Origin: RUG369 sp050949645
GTDB taxonomy: Bacteria > Planctomycetota > Planctomycetia > Pirellulales > Thermoguttaceae
Reading direction: 5' to 3'
Assembly: GCA_050949645.1 (NCBI GenBank)
Contig: JBMNGC010000001.1
Coordinates: 186,001-250,000 of the forward strand
DNA length: 64,000 bases
A program made the position numbers and the translations under genes. The notes beneath the pieces are model-generated. The model saw nothing but the letters and a program-made list of their open reading frames with translations, made no database searches and had not been told where the DNA came from. Positions 25,310 through 34,924 of the stretch are shown here, piece by piece. Within the stretch, counting starts at the first letter, position 1, and each line of letters begins with the position of its first letter.

Positions 25310-26359
25310 ATGTCAAGAGTTGTTTGTAGGCGTCTGGGAATCGCTGTCGCCCTATTTTGCGTATGCGCTGTTCTGCACTGGTCTCTCGCCGCTTTCGACG
25401 ATTCTAGCTTCGGCGATAAAATGATCGCGATGACCGCGTCTGAACGACTGGTCGACGACGCTCTTAGGTCTCTCGAAGAATGCCCCGCTTTTTCTGCGAA
25501 GGTTGACTTTGAAACGCGACTTTTCGGCAAGCAATACTACGGTTCCGGCGAGTATAAGGAATTCCCGCTTCTGCGCGACGCGTCGAGCAAATCGCTCCGC
25601 GCGCCTCTGGAACGCGTCAACTTCATGCTCAACGTCCAGATGGCGCCGGAACGCGATTCGGAGGAGGCGCCAGACTCTCTCAATATCGTTTGCGATTGCA
25701 ATAAACGCGCATGGTGGCGCAACGACGCGACGAACTCGCCCGCGACTCTCAGTCAAATTAATCTCGACGACCTGCGGAATTCACTTTCCTACCTTGGCGA
25801 GGAGGAAACGCGTCGTCTCCGTGAAAATGGAGTGACTCGTTCATGCGGCATGAACGGAATGCCTGGGCTCGGAGGGTTGGCGGGAACGCTCAAGCGCGTT
25901 GCGTCTTACTATCGATTCGACCCTAACTATCAGGAGGTTGTCTCCTCGCGTCAGAACGTTGACGCGACAATTCCTGACGTGGCGTTTCTCAAGATCGTCG
26001 GGGTGGCAAATTCGCGATACTGGGATTTGATTCATGCGAATCTTAACGACCATAGCTCCGAGGTCCCCGACTATATTGCCGAAAATTTGCCAACGAGCGT
26101 CGAGGTGTATTTTCGCAACCTCACAGATTCTTCGGGCCGTCGACGCCCGTTTCCCTGTAAATTTCAGTATTTTTGCGACGACGCGAGCGGGAAGGGCGAG
26201 GAACGCCGTCTCCTCTTCTCCGTTGAATATTCCACCGTGGTCTTTAACGATCCGAACGTCCAGCTATCCGATTTTGATTATATCCAGCCCGCGATTACCT
26301 TCGAACGGCTCACCGACGAATATGTTCGCGAGCTTACTGAACCGCTTCCTTACCAATAA
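25310..26359 (+). CDS. Secreted protein of unknown function
   Basis: The start is taken as ATG 25310, with GGAG 6 nt upstream, rather than the ATG at 25298. The 349-residue product has an N-terminal hydrophobic segment (LGIAVALFCVCAVLHWSLAAF) that acts as a signal peptide or anchor. The rest is soluble with several Cys residues and a repeated pattern of charged strands (AFSAKVDFETRLFG, GSGEYKEFPLL) that vaguely recalls outer-membrane lipoprotein carrier folds, but I cannot assign it. Planctomycetes have many proteins of this type near unrelated genes. It precedes panB by 128 bp on the same strand. Confidence 0.75.
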   Translation: MSRVVCRRLGIAVALFCVCAVLHWSLAAFDDSSFGDKMIAMTASERLVDDALRSLEECPAFSAKVDFETRLFGKQYYGSGEYKEFPLLRDASSKSLRAPLERVNFMLNVQMAPERDSEEAPDSLNIVCDCNKRAWWRNDATNSPATLSQINLDDLRNSLSYLGEEETRRLRENGVTRSCGMNGMPGLGGLAGTLKRVASYYRFDPNYQEVVSSRQNVDATIPDVAFLKIVGVANSRYWDLIHANLNDHSSEVPDYIAENLPTSVEVYFRNLTDSSGRRRPFPCKFQYFCDDASGKGEERRLLFSVEYSTVVFNDPNVQLSDFDYIQPAITFERLTDEYVRELTEPLPYQ

Positions 26360-26487
26360 ATTGCCGCGCGCCGGTTTTATATCTTTTCTACCTCGAACCG
26401 TTTCTTCTTCTTGGTATAATGAGCGGGGCTGGAGGCGCGCTCGTCGCGCGTTTACCGTCCTGTTATTTTAAGCGAGGAGGTCTTCAA

Positions 26488-27303
26488 ATGACCAACAAAA
26501 CCGGCGCTCTTTCGATTTCGAAGATTCTTAAGATGAAAGAGTCAGGCGATAAGATCGCCATGGTCACTGCATATGATTACCCGACCGCTCAGATCGCGGA
26601 CTCTGCGGGAATCGATATGATTCTCGTAGGGGATAGCGTCGCGTCCGTCGTACAGGGGCGTCCGACCACGCTCGGCGTTCGGCTTGAGGAAACGATCTAT
26701 CATTCGGAGATGGTGCAGCGAGCCGTGTCGCGCGCGCTTGTTGTCGCCGATATTCCGTTCCCATACTGTCAGCTCGGTCCTGCCGAGGCGCTTCGCGCGT
26801 GCGCGCGCGTCGTTAAGGAATCGAACGTTGGCGCCGTTAAGCTCGAAGGGGGCGCGCAGCGCGCCGAGACGGTCCGCGCGCTCGTCGACGCGGGGATTCC
26901 CGTCCTCGCGCATTGCGGACTCGCGCCGCAGAGCGTCAAGGCTCAGGGATATCGGATTCAGCGCGATCTTGACCAGCTCCTTGAAGACACGCAAGCCGTT
27001 CAGGAGGCGGGCGCTTTCGCCGTTGTCCTCGAATGCGTCCAGTGCGAATACGCCGCGGAGATCTCGAAGAAACTTCTCATCCCGACGATCGGGATAGGCT
27101 CGGGCGTCGGTTGCGACGGACAGGTTCTGGTTTTCCATGACGTCTTTAATTATGCCGACGGCGAGCCCGACGCGCTTCCCAAGCACGCTCGGGTATATCG
27201 CGATCTTCATAAGATCGTTAGCGAAGGGCTGCGCGAATATATTGCCGACGTCAAGGAAGGACGGTTCCCCGGCGACGCGGAATCCTTTAGCGCGAAGAAA
27301 TAA
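26488..27303 (+). CDS. panB: 3-methyl-2-oxobutanoate hydroxymethyltransferase
   Basis: PanB transfers a hydroxymethyl group from methylene-tetrahydrofolate to alpha-ketoisovalerate, giving ketopantoate for pantothenate and coenzyme A. The 271-residue length matches the family. Motifs: MVTAYDYPTAQIAD, metal-binding Asp in LVGDSVASVVQGRPTT and VVADIPFPYCQ, metal-binding Glu in VKLEGG, HCGLAPQSV, and GIGSGVGCDGQVLVFHD near the end. The start ATG 26488 has an ideal GAGGAGG at 26474-26480; the frame extension to 26419 is rejected. A TATAAT at 26415-26420 may be its -10, though no matching -35 is clear. panC and panD are not in the window. Confidence 0.95.
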   Translation: MTNKTGALSISKILKMKESGDKIAMVTAYDYPTAQIADSAGIDMILVGDSVASVVQGRPTTLGVRLEETIYHSEMVQRAVSRALVVADIPFPYCQLGPAEALRACARVVKESNVGAVKLEGGAQRAETVRALVDAGIPVLAHCGLAPQSVKAQGYRIQRDLDQLLEDTQAVQEAGAFAVVLECVQCEYAAEISKKLLIPTIGIGSGVGCDGQVLVFHDVFNYADGEPDALPKHARVYRDLHKIVSEGLREYIADVKEGRFPGDAESFSAKK

Positions 27304-27491
27304 CGTTTGCGGCTTGTTACGTCGAAAGCGCCGGTAAAATCTTTTATCGTTTATCATTGCCAATATTTAACCCATGGGAGAAATCCCCCGGCGTTTTTCC
27401 GGCGTTTAGATTCTGCAAACGCATTGTCTCAAGGGAAGGGCGCCTTGTCTGCATTTATTCCGATTTTGTCTCCGGATTCAGGGAAGATTTC

Positions 27492-28859
27492 ATGTCAATA
27501 AAATTTATTCACGCGGCGGACCTGCATATTGACTCGCCGATGAAAGGCTTGAGCGAGAAGGACGACGCGGTTGCCAAAAAGGTTCGCGAAGCGACGCGGA
27601 CGGCGTTCAAAAACCTTGTAGATTTCGCTATTGACCATAAGGTTGCGTTCGTAATCATCGCGGGCGACGTTTTCGACGGAGACTGGGACAACGTTGCGAC
27701 GGGACGTTGGACGGGGGATCAGTTCAAAAGGCTTGAACGCGAGGGCGTACCCGTCTTCATTACGTTCGGCAACCACGACGTCAAGAATAAGATCGTGAGG
27801 AATATGGGCAAGACGGTCTTTCCGAAGAACGTCTATATTTTTCCGTCGACGGCGCCAACACGCAAGACGTATGTCGACCCGGCCTCCAACGAGCGCGTCG
27901 CGATCGTCGGACAGAGCTATTCCAACTGGTTTTGCCGTGACAATTTGGCGGCAAATTATCCGCCCCCTGAGCCCGACGCGTTTAATATCGCTATTTTGCA
28001 TACCGGTCTCGGCGGCGAGAGCGCCGAAAGCTACGCGCCGACGTCGGCGACGGAGTTGCGACGCCTTGGTTACGATTACTGGGCGCTCGGACATCAGCAT
28101 AGCCGCGAGATTCTCGTCGACGAACCAGACTGTTGGGTCGCCTACAGCGGGGTTCTCCAAACGCGCCACATTAACGAATGCGACAATAAGGACGGACGAC
28201 CCGGGAAAGGATTTTTTCTCGTCGAGATTGCAGACGGTCGCCGCGTTGGCGAGCCTGAATTCTATTCGGTCGACGCCTTTCGTTGGGGGCGCGTCACGAT
28301 CGATCTGAGCGAATTAAACGAATTGCCTCCTGAGATACAGGAGCAGGAGTTAGTCGAGTTGTTTCAAGAGAAGGCCGGCGAGATTGTCGAGACTGCCGAT
28401 AGTCGCGACGTTGCCGTAAGGGTCAGGTTAGTTGGACGCTCGAACCTCTATGGTAAGATTACCTCTCTTTCGCTTCGAGATTCTCTCTTTGAGAACATGA
28501 GTTCGTCGAATGCGAAGGTTTGGATTGAAGGGATCGACTTGAGCGGCGTTAAGCCGATGATTCCCGATGATTTCTGGGAGAAAGGCGCGTTAAAAGAGAT
28601 TCGCGATTCCATGGAAAGGCAGATCGACGCGTTAAGCGCCGTCGACTCCAGCGAGCTCGCGTTAAAGGCGGAGAATACTCCGCTCCCGGCGCTCGCGGAT
28701 CTGGTCAAACGGCTTTGGAGCGTTCGAGACGAGCTGCGCGGAGAAGAGGGGGACGAGGGGATCGCGCTGACCGACTCGAGACAATTTGCAAAGTGGAGTC
28801 GCGAGGCGCTCGACGTCCTTGCCGACGCGCTCAAGACCGAAGAAGAAGCCCAGAATTAA
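27492..28859 (+). CDS. DNA repair metallophosphoesterase (YhaO/SbcD-like)
   Basis: This 455-residue cytoplasmic nuclease has the five Mre11/SbcD metal-binding motifs: HAADLHIDSP, IAGDVFDGDW, TFGNHDVK, ILHTGLGG and ALGHQHS. A C-terminal region that should contact the partner ATPase follows. The start ATG 27492 is preceded by AGGGAAG; an upstream extension to 27357 is rejected. The large coiled-coil ATPase gene begins 12 nt after its stop, so the two are an operon and probably a complex like Bacillus YhaO-YhaN or SbcD-SbcC. It likely processes DNA ends. The size and context favour the YhaO subtype over canonical SbcD. Confidence 0.88.
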   Translation: MSIKFIHAADLHIDSPMKGLSEKDDAVAKKVREATRTAFKNLVDFAIDHKVAFVIIAGDVFDGDWDNVATGRWTGDQFKRLEREGVPVFITFGNHDVKNKIVRNMGKTVFPKNVYIFPSTAPTRKTYVDPASNERVAIVGQSYSNWFCRDNLAANYPPPEPDAFNIAILHTGLGGESAESYAPTSATELRRLGYDYWALGHQHSREILVDEPDCWVAYSGVLQTRHINECDNKDGRPGKGFFLVEIADGRRVGEPEFYSVDAFRWGRVTIDLSELNELPPEIQEQELVELFQEKAGEIVETADSRDVAVRVRLVGRSNLYGKITSLSLRDSLFENMSSSNAKVWIEGIDLSGVKPMIPDDFWEKGALKEIRDSMERQIDALSAVDSSELALKAENTPLPALADLVKRLWSVRDELRGEEGDEGIALTDSRQFAKWSREALDVLADALKTEEEAQN

Positions 28860-28871
28860 AGAGAAACAACC

Positions 28872-31800
28872 ATGCGTTTTAATAAGCTTCATATCGAATC
28901 GTTTGGCGACTTTTCTCAGCAAGACTTTGATTTTTCCAACGGCAATATGCTTCTCATTTACGGTGGAAACGAAGACGGAAAGTCAACGTTGCTGAGCTTT
29001 ATGCGCAGCGTATGTTTCGGTTACGCAAAGCGTCACGGTGAAAACGAACTCTTTGCGCGCCATGGAACGGCGTCGGGTTCTATCGAGTTTCAACTCAAGG
29101 ACGGTCGCGAAGGCTTTGTTTCTCGTTCATGGCGCGTCGAGAACGTGTCGCCCGTGGATTTTACCGCCAAGCTTTTAGGAAAAGAGCTGACAGAAGAGGA
29201 ATTCTTTAATTGCGTCGGATGCTCCGATCGGGGGTTCTTTTCGAATTTCTTCGGGTTCTCATATTCCGATCTTGCGACGGGCGAGAAGCTCCTCAGCATG
29301 TCGAATCTCGCGCACGTGATCTACGGTCTCACTTTTGGCGACGCGGAACTCTTTGACCGTGCAAGAAACAAACTCAAGGAACGAGCAGAAGGACTCTTTA
29401 CGCCGAGGGGCAGGAGTCAAAAGAAGGTCACCGAGGCGCTTGCCGCTTACGAGACCGCGCGACTCGCTCAATCAAAGGGCGATACGGCGGCGTACGAAAA
29501 GGCAGAAAAAGAGCTCAATAACGCTCGCATTCGAAGCAAAGAACTCCGGAAGGAACAGCAGGAGCGCGCTTGTCGTTTCAACGAGTTAGAGCTCCTTAGT
29601 AAAGCCTGGGAACATTACGAGGCGAGCTTAGCGGCCTCAAAAGAATTGCGTTCCTTTGAAGAAAGCGTTGAGTTTGACCCCGGCGAGCTCCTGCAATTCG
29701 CTAAGGAAGTCGAACCGGAATACAGCGCTAAGAAGAATAGTCGCGCGTTGCTAGAGAAAGAACTCGTCAGTCTTACGGAAGCTTGCTCTCGCCTCGAGCG
29801 CGAACTCGACGCACGTGAAAAGAAACTTGAGCCCGCGTATCTTGAGGTCGCGACGCAGATCGACGAGCTGTGTCGTTTCGAGAAAAAATTTGAAGAGGGA
29901 CGCGCTGGCCTGGCAAGACGGGCGTCGGAGCTCGGCGCGACAACTCGGAAACTTAACGATAAACTTGTCGAAATTGGCGTCGTTGCGTCTGACGCTTCGA
30001 ATGAAGAAATAGCCGCAGCGTTTAACCACGCTCGGCGTCCATTTGCCGATACGTTGCTTGACGAGGCGGCTAAAAACGCCGATCTAGAGGCGAGACTCCA
30101 ATCCGACCTCCATGACTCCAAGCGCGATCTGACGAACGCCAACGGCGAGGTCAAAAAAATACAACGAAACCGCGACGCGCTTGCGGGGCGCTTCCAGGAC
30201 GAATTTGGCGGAAAGGCTCATGCTCGCGGATTTAAAAACTTTGAAAAGCTTGATCGTTCCCTCGAGAACATAAGGAGCAAACTTGAAGTTTTTCAGAGAG
30301 AAATCGCCGAGTGCGGTCAGTTGCTGGAAGACGAGGAAAAACTCGTTGAAAGACTTGTTCTGCTTCCCGATGGCGACGATTCAGAAAAAGAAACTCTCAG
30401 GAAACGTCTTGAGCTTTCCAACGGTCAGGTCGAACCGATAGGACTCGATTCGTGCCGGACGACTTACGAATCGATCGAACGCGAGCTTGCCGTTTGTCGG
30501 AACCATTTGGAAAAAACAGAAACCCAGATCGAGGAAATCGACGACCAGATCAAAGAATTTGGCGTTGATTCCTCCTTTAAGACGATCGACTCAGATCTTG
30601 CAAACGCAAGACAGGAACGCAGCCAGAAATGGGAAACGGTCAAGGAGCTCCTTCTTGCCGAAGGGCCTCGTCAAATCACCGCGGCGCGCGCGTCGGCGAC
30701 TGCTTTCGAAGTGATCGATCGAAAGACCGAAAAACTGCACGATCGACGTTACGACTACGCGTTGTTGAAAGGCAAAATTGACGCGCTTTACGAACAACGC
30801 GACAAAAGCCAGGAGGCTCTTGAGGCGTTACATGAAGAAATGAACGAGCTTGAGACGAAGCGCAAGAGAAACGTTTCGGAAATACTCAATATCCTCGTGA
30901 ATTATGGTTTTGATTTCGGCGCGCAGTGGTCCCCTGAAGTGATCTTCAAGTGGATAGACGAATGGAAGATTTTCAATTTGAAGCGCGGCGAAAGGGAAAA
31001 ACAACAAGCAAAAGCATACGACGTCGTCGAACCGATTCTTCCTTTTTTGCAACAAGTCGTCAAAACAGCGGAGGAATGTCGTATTCCCGGCGCAGACTCT
31101 GTTTACCTTCCTGAGTCGATTCATCGCCCTTCTTTTTCCGCAACGATTGCGACCGCCTTTACAGAGGCTGAGGCGCTCATGGATGAGATTCGCACTCGAG
31201 CCGATCGATATACGGAGCTCTGTCGGAAACTTGAAAACCTTGACGCCTCGTTGAACGACAAGCGCGAAGAGGTTGAAAGAAGTGAAATCGCGGCGCGCAA
31301 GCTTAACGCAGAACATGAATCTCTCGACGAGCGGCGGAGAGCGTTTTGCAAAACAAACGCCGTTCCATTAATCGAGTTGGCTTGCAGTAGCTGGAATCTG
31401 ATCAAGGACTCTCTTGAAAAGATTCGCGACTGGCGCGAAACCGTCGACGAATTTGACGCGACGCGACGCGAATATGAAGCCGACGACGCGCAGTATAGTC
31501 GGCTCGACGCGATCGCAACGCAGGTGGCCGACGCTCTCGGAGTCGATCGCGCCTCGGATTCTGAATTTAGCTCCGACGCGATTCGCTGGAATAACAAAAA
31601 AGAAGCCGCTCGCGTCGCAGAGGCTCAGTTTGTCGACAAGAAAAATGATTTAGCGGATAAAAAGCAGGAACTTCTCTCGGCCAGGCAGAGGATGGACGCT
31701 GTCAACGCAGAATTGTCGGCTCTTGAGGTAAAAGTTAACGTCGACCCCTCAGATTTTGTCGAGTTCCTCGAGGCTGCTAAACAACTTCAAAGCTTAGCGA

Positions 31801-32669
31801 CGGCGTCACACGCTTGCGATCAGGCGCTCGCGACGAGTCTCCATGCTTCAGTCGGCTCCAAGGAATTTCGTGAGGCGCTCGTAAAACTTGAGAAGATGGG
31901 GGATAGAGCCACGCTCGAAGAGGCTCTTGACCAAGCGGAGGACGAGCTCGAGCAAAAGGCGGCGGAATATGGCGAATCTGAGAATGAAGTCGGTTCCCTG
32001 AAGCGGAACTTAGAAGCGCTTGGCAATAAAGACAACGGACTCGAATTGGCGGAGGAGATCCAGGGTTCGCTCGCCGAGCTCCGCGCTCGCGTAGAGGAAT
32101 ATGCGCCCATCCAACTCGCATACGCGGCGCTTGAAAGCTCTCTTGATAGGTTTCAACATGAACGCAAACCGCAGATTCTCAAAGCGGCGAGCGAATGTTT
32201 CAGGCGATTGACCGGCGGTCGTTATCATAGCGTTAGTCCCGACGAAGCGGGGAATATAAACGTTGCGCGTGGAAGGAGAGGTAAAACGAAGAGCGCCAGG
32301 GCGTCAATTACCGACGTGGACGAGATCCGGTTCAACAACGGTTTCGATACTGGATATTACGTTCGCGAGTCGGATGGGAGCTACAAGCGCCCCAATCAGC
32401 TCAGCCAAGGGACTCGAGAGCAACTCTATTTAGCGCTACGCCTCGCGCTCGTCGAAGAGTACAGCGCCGCGCCAGGCGCCGAACCGCTTCCGATCCTTGC
32501 CGACGACGTTCTCGTACAGTTCGACGACGTGCGATCGCGCCATGCGATGGCGTTTCTCAAGGAGATCGCCGACGACGAGTCGCGCCAGATTATCCTCATG
32601 ACGCATCATTCCGCAACTCGCGAGCTCTTCCGCGAGCTCGTCGGCGAAAACGGGATTATCGACCTATGA
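28872..32669 (+). CDS. SMC-like coiled-coil ATPase (YhaN/SbcC type)
   Basis: The 1265-residue protein has a Rad50-like layout. Walker A is GGNEDGKST (residues 31-39), right after an N-terminal strand (MRFNKLHIESFGDF). Two long Glu/Lys/Arg-rich coiled coils run from about 170 to 1090. The C-terminal ATPase half has the signature QLSQGTREQLYLALRLAL (about 1177) and Walker B with LPILADDVLVQFDD (about 1210), then a switch His in ILMTHHSATRE. Both ATP half-sites form by head-to-head dimerisation in this family. No zinc-hook CxxC was seen at the coiled-coil tip, which fits YhaN rather than Rad50 (inference). It is coupled to the nuclease gene upstream and overlaps the next gene by 4 nt. Confidence 0.9.
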   Translation: MRFNKLHIESFGDFSQQDFDFSNGNMLLIYGGNEDGKSTLLSFMRSVCFGYAKRHGENELFARHGTASGSIEFQLKDGREGFVSRSWRVENVSPVDFTAKLLGKELTEEEFFNCVGCSDRGFFSNFFGFSYSDLATGEKLLSMSNLAHVIYGLTFGDAELFDRARNKLKERAEGLFTPRGRSQKKVTEALAAYETARLAQSKGDTAAYEKAEKELNNARIRSKELRKEQQERACRFNELELLSKAWEHYEASLAASKELRSFEESVEFDPGELLQFAKEVEPEYSAKKNSRALLEKELVSLTEACSRLERELDAREKKLEPAYLEVATQIDELCRFEKKFEEGRAGLARRASELGATTRKLNDKLVEIGVVASDASNEEIAAAFNHARRPFADTLLDEAAKNADLEARLQSDLHDSKRDLTNANGEVKKIQRNRDALAGRFQDEFGGKAHARGFKNFEKLDRSLENIRSKLEVFQREIAECGQLLEDEEKLVERLVLLPDGDDSEKETLRKRLELSNGQVEPIGLDSCRTTYESIERELAVCRNHLEKTETQIEEIDDQIKEFGVDSSFKTIDSDLANARQERSQKWETVKELLLAEGPRQITAARASATAFEVIDRKTEKLHDRRYDYALLKGKIDALYEQRDKSQEALEALHEEMNELETKRKRNVSEILNILVNYGFDFGAQWSPEVIFKWIDEWKIFNLKRGEREKQQAKAYDVVEPILPFLQQVVKTAEECRIPGADSVYLPESIHRPSFSATIATAFTEAEALMDEIRTRADRYTELCRKLENLDASLNDKREEVERSEIAARKLNAEHESLDERRRAFCKTNAVPLIELACSSWNLIKDSLEKIRDWRETVDEFDATRREYEADDAQYSRLDAIATQVADALGVDRASDSEFSSDAIRWNNKKEAARVAEAQFVDKKNDLADKKQELLSARQRMDAVNAELSALEVKVNVDPSDFVEFLEAAKQLQSLATASHACDQALATSLHASVGSKEFREALVKLEKMGDRATLEEALDQAEDELEQKAAEYGESENEVGSLKRNLEALGNKDNGLELAEEIQGSLAELRARVEEYAPIQLAYAALESSLDRFQHERKPQILKAASECFRRLTGGRYHSVSPDEAGNINVARGRRGKTKSARASITDVDEIRFNNGFDTGYYVRESDGSYKRPNQLSQGTREQLYLALRLALVEEYSAAPGAEPLPILADDVLVQFDDVRSRHAMAFLKEIADDESRQIILMTHHSATRELFRELVGENGIIDL

Positions 32670-33700
32670 CGCGCGCGGCAGTTATCGTTGCAACGACACT
32701 CTTCGTCGCGATCTTTCCTTTCCTCGCCGCGAGCGCCGAAATCCCGCCGCGCAGCGAACTCGCCTCAACGAACCTCGAGGACGAATTCTTCGAGTTAATG
32801 TGGCTCTGCGACTCGCCCCTCGAAGCTGAGCGCGACGCGGCTCTGGAGGAGTTGACGCGTCGCTTCGACGAATTCGAACCAATCTGGCAGGATCGGACTT
32901 TTCTGACCAACGGCGAAGTCGCCGACGAGGCGTCGCGTCGCTTCGCGCTTGCCGAGGCGGGGTACCGAGCGTCGCGAATTGAAGCCGCGCGCGCGTCCTT
33001 CGACGTTCAATGGCGCGTCCAAGACGCTGTGTCGCACGGAGAATTGACGCCTCCGACACGCGACGCAACAGCAAGAGTCATATGGCGCGAGCCGTTGCGA
33101 TTCGTGTGGCTTTCGCCTGACTTCAGGTTCTTTTTCTGGCGCGCCCCCGATACTTTCGAACTATGGCGTCCTCGCTCCCTCTTTTCTGCGCCCGAGCTTT
33201 TCCCAGGACTCGACGCCGACCGCGTCGACCTTGATTTTGTCTTGGAGCCCAGCGCCTTGAGCGACGAACCCCAGGCGAATTCTGTTGCGTTTGACGCGCT
33301 TATCGGCGTTGATCCGAGACCATGGCGGATTCCGGTAACGATGGGACCGGGCGGTCCTGAGGAATATCGCAGCGTCGAGCTTACGCTTCGCGACGTTCGC
33401 GCCGAACCTCTGGCCAACGACCGTCGTCGCGTCTCGCTGCGCTTGAAATACGACGCAGCGTTCGACGCGTTCGCCTCGCACCGCGCCTGGTACGACGCGA
33501 CCGATTTCCACCTACTGATTGCGCCCGAGACGCGCGTTGCGCCTCTTCGGTTGCGCGTCCGAGACCGCGTCGCGACTGGTGAACGTATCGAACTTGAGTT
33601 TGAATCTGACGCCGCGCTCGACGAGGCGTTTCGAAAGGGCGCCGTCTCTTTGGAGTGCCGATTGCCGCGCTTTTTTATCCGGACGCGTATCGTTCTTTGA
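32666..33700 (+). CDS. Secreted protein of unknown function coupled to the YhaN-like gene
   Basis: The ATG at 32666 overlaps the preceding TGA as ATGA, which suggests translational coupling. The 344-residue product has a clear signal peptide (TRAAVIVATTLFVAIFPFLAASAE), odd for a partner of cytoplasmic repair proteins. The mature part is rich in Arg, Asp, Phe and Trp; residues about 35-110 look helical, with a beta-rich second half (VSLRLKYDAAFDAF, ERIELEFESD). No family was recognised. The gene ends at a hairpin shared with nadC. The co-transcription is visible; a role in DNA repair is not supported by the sequence itself. Confidence 0.8.
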   Translation: MTRAAVIVATTLFVAIFPFLAASAEIPPRSELASTNLEDEFFELMWLCDSPLEAERDAALEELTRRFDEFEPIWQDRTFLTNGEVADEASRRFALAEAGYRASRIEAARASFDVQWRVQDAVSHGELTPPTRDATARVIWREPLRFVWLSPDFRFFFWRAPDTFELWRPRSLFSAPELFPGLDADRVDLDFVLEPSALSDEPQANSVAFDALIGVDPRPWRIPVTMGPGGPEEYRSVELTLRDVRAEPLANDRRRVSLRLKYDAAFDAFASHRAWYDATDFHLLIAPETRVAPLRLRVRDRVATGERIELEFESDAALDEAFRKGAVSLECRLPRFFIRTRIVL

Positions 33701-33710
33701 CCGGATTAAT

Positions 33711-33759
33711 AAAAAACGACGCCGTTGAAACGTTGACGCGCTTCAAGGACGTCGTTTTT
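33711..33759. terminator. Bidirectional terminator between the yhaO/yhaN operon and nadC
   Basis: A 15-bp stem with two mismatches is visible: AACGACGCCGTTGAA near 33715-33729 pairs with TTCAAGGACGTCGTT near 33741-33755. It has A residues on the left flank and a T-run on the right. It separates convergent genes. Confidence 0.8.
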
Positions 33760-33781
33760 AAAGACGGTCAGTTCTGGGGGT

Positions 33782-34705
33782 TCAGACCCAATCGAGCCCG
33801 ACGTCGAAGGTTTTAGCGGAATGCGTGATTGCGCCGACGCTCACGCGTTCAACTCCCGACTCAGCTTTGGCGAACGCCGTATTGAGGTTGACGCCGCCGG
33901 AGGCCTCAAGCTCGGACGTCGAATTCGCCTCGTCGCGCATCGCGACGGCCTTTCTCATCATTTCCGGGGACATATTATCGAGGAGCACGACGTCGGGATT
34001 CTCAGGAAGGACCTGAGCGAGCTGTTCGAGAGAGTCTACCTCAATTTCGAGCATTGGCATCGGTTTGCCGGCATAATGTTCCTCGAGATACTTTCGGGCG
34101 CGCCGAACCGCTTCGCCGGGTCCAAAGTCCGCAATATTCCCGAACGCGAGATGGTTGTCCTTAATGAGGATCGCGTCGTAGAGCCCTGTACGGTGGTTTC
34201 TGGCGCCGCCGCAACGCACGGCGTACTTTTCGAGTCTCCGCCATCCGAGCGTCGTTTTTCTCGTATCATAGATACGCGCCTTTGTGCCGGCGATTGCGGC
34301 AACGTACTTGCTGGCAAGTGTCGCGACGCCGGAAAGTCGACCGATAAGATTGAGGAGCAGCCGCTCGGCAGTGAGCATCGAGAGGGTAGGGCCCGAGAGA
34401 TATCCGAGGATGGAGCCCTTATCTACGGTCGCGCCGTCTTCGATTTCACCCTGCCAACTTAGTTGCGGATCGATCATTTGCACGAGATCCTGCGCAAAGA
34501 CAAGGCCCGCAATGACGCCATGTTCTCGCGACACAACCGCAGCGCGACCGGGCGCAGAGGTCGGGATGAGCGATTTGCTCGTGATATCGCCGTCGTCGTC
34601 GTTGTCTTCGCGGATCGCGAGGGTCATGAGCGCGCGCAGGTCAGCGCGGAGATCGTCGTCGAAGACTATTTGTTGAAAGTCGCGTTTTTCATTTTCCTGC
34701 GTCAT
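33782..34705 (-). CDS. nadC: Nicotinate-nucleotide pyrophosphorylase (quinolinate phosphoribosyltransferase)
   Basis: NadC converts quinolinate and PRPP to nicotinate mononucleotide in de novo NAD synthesis. The 307-residue protein carries the family core IYDTRKTTLGWRRLEKYAV, then CGGARNHRTGLYDAILIKDNH, the basic PRPP/quinolinate site, and the C-terminal barrel strands VVLLDNMSPE and LEASGGVNL. The N-terminus is about 20 residues longer than the minimal enzyme. ATG 34705 has AAGGAAAAG upstream. nadA and nadB are not in the window. Its promoter is odd: the upstream tRNA-Glu terminator ends only about 30 bp before the ATG, and a TATAAT lies inside that terminator loop (see findings). Confidence 0.95.
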   Translation of the reverse strand: MTQENEKRDFQQIVFDDDLRADLRALMTLAIREDNDDDGDITSKSLIPTSAPGRAAVVSREHGVIAGLVFAQDLVQMIDPQLSWQGEIEDGATVDKGSILGYLSGPTLSMLTAERLLLNLIGRLSGVATLASKYVAAIAGTKARIYDTRKTTLGWRRLEKYAVRCGGARNHRTGLYDAILIKDNHLAFGNIADFGPGEAVRRARKYLEEHYAGKPMPMLEIEVDSLEQLAQVLPENPDVVLLDNMSPEMMRKAVAMRDEANSTSELEASGGVNLNTAFAKAESGVERVSVGAITHSAKTFDVGLDWV

Positions 34706-34737
34706 ATCGTCTTTTCCTTATGGACGGAGAATCGACA

Positions 34738-34779
34738 TAAAAAAAACCGTTCTATCGATTATACGAAAGAACGGTTTTT
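34738..34779 (-). terminator. Terminator of the tRNA-Glu pair, with a TATAAT in its loop
   Basis: On the minus strand the stem AGAACGGTTTTT pairs AAAAACCGTTCT (34742-34753 with 34768-34779), followed by T residues. The 14-nt loop contains TATAAT (minus strand, 34758-34763). This is the only good -10 candidate for nadC, which starts at 34705. Confidence 0.85.
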
Positions 34780-34786
34780 CTTACAG

Positions 34787-34859
34787 TGACCCCAACGAGA
34801 CTCGAACTCGTGTTGCGGCCTTGAAAGGGCCGTGTCCTAACCGATTGAACGATGGGGCC
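34787..34859 (-). tRNA. tRNA-Glu (anticodon TTC), distal copy
   Basis: A 73-nt cloverleaf on the minus strand has acceptor GGCCCCA pairing with TGGGGTC, anticodon loop CTTTCAA (TTC), and T-loop TTCGAGT. It is identical to the copy at 34925-34997. CCA is not encoded. Confidence 0.95.
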
Positions 34860-34924
34860 GTAGCGTAACATGGGTTTCCCATTTCTGGGAAGCGCTGCGC
34901 CGCGAAGAATCGCGACGAGAGCAG

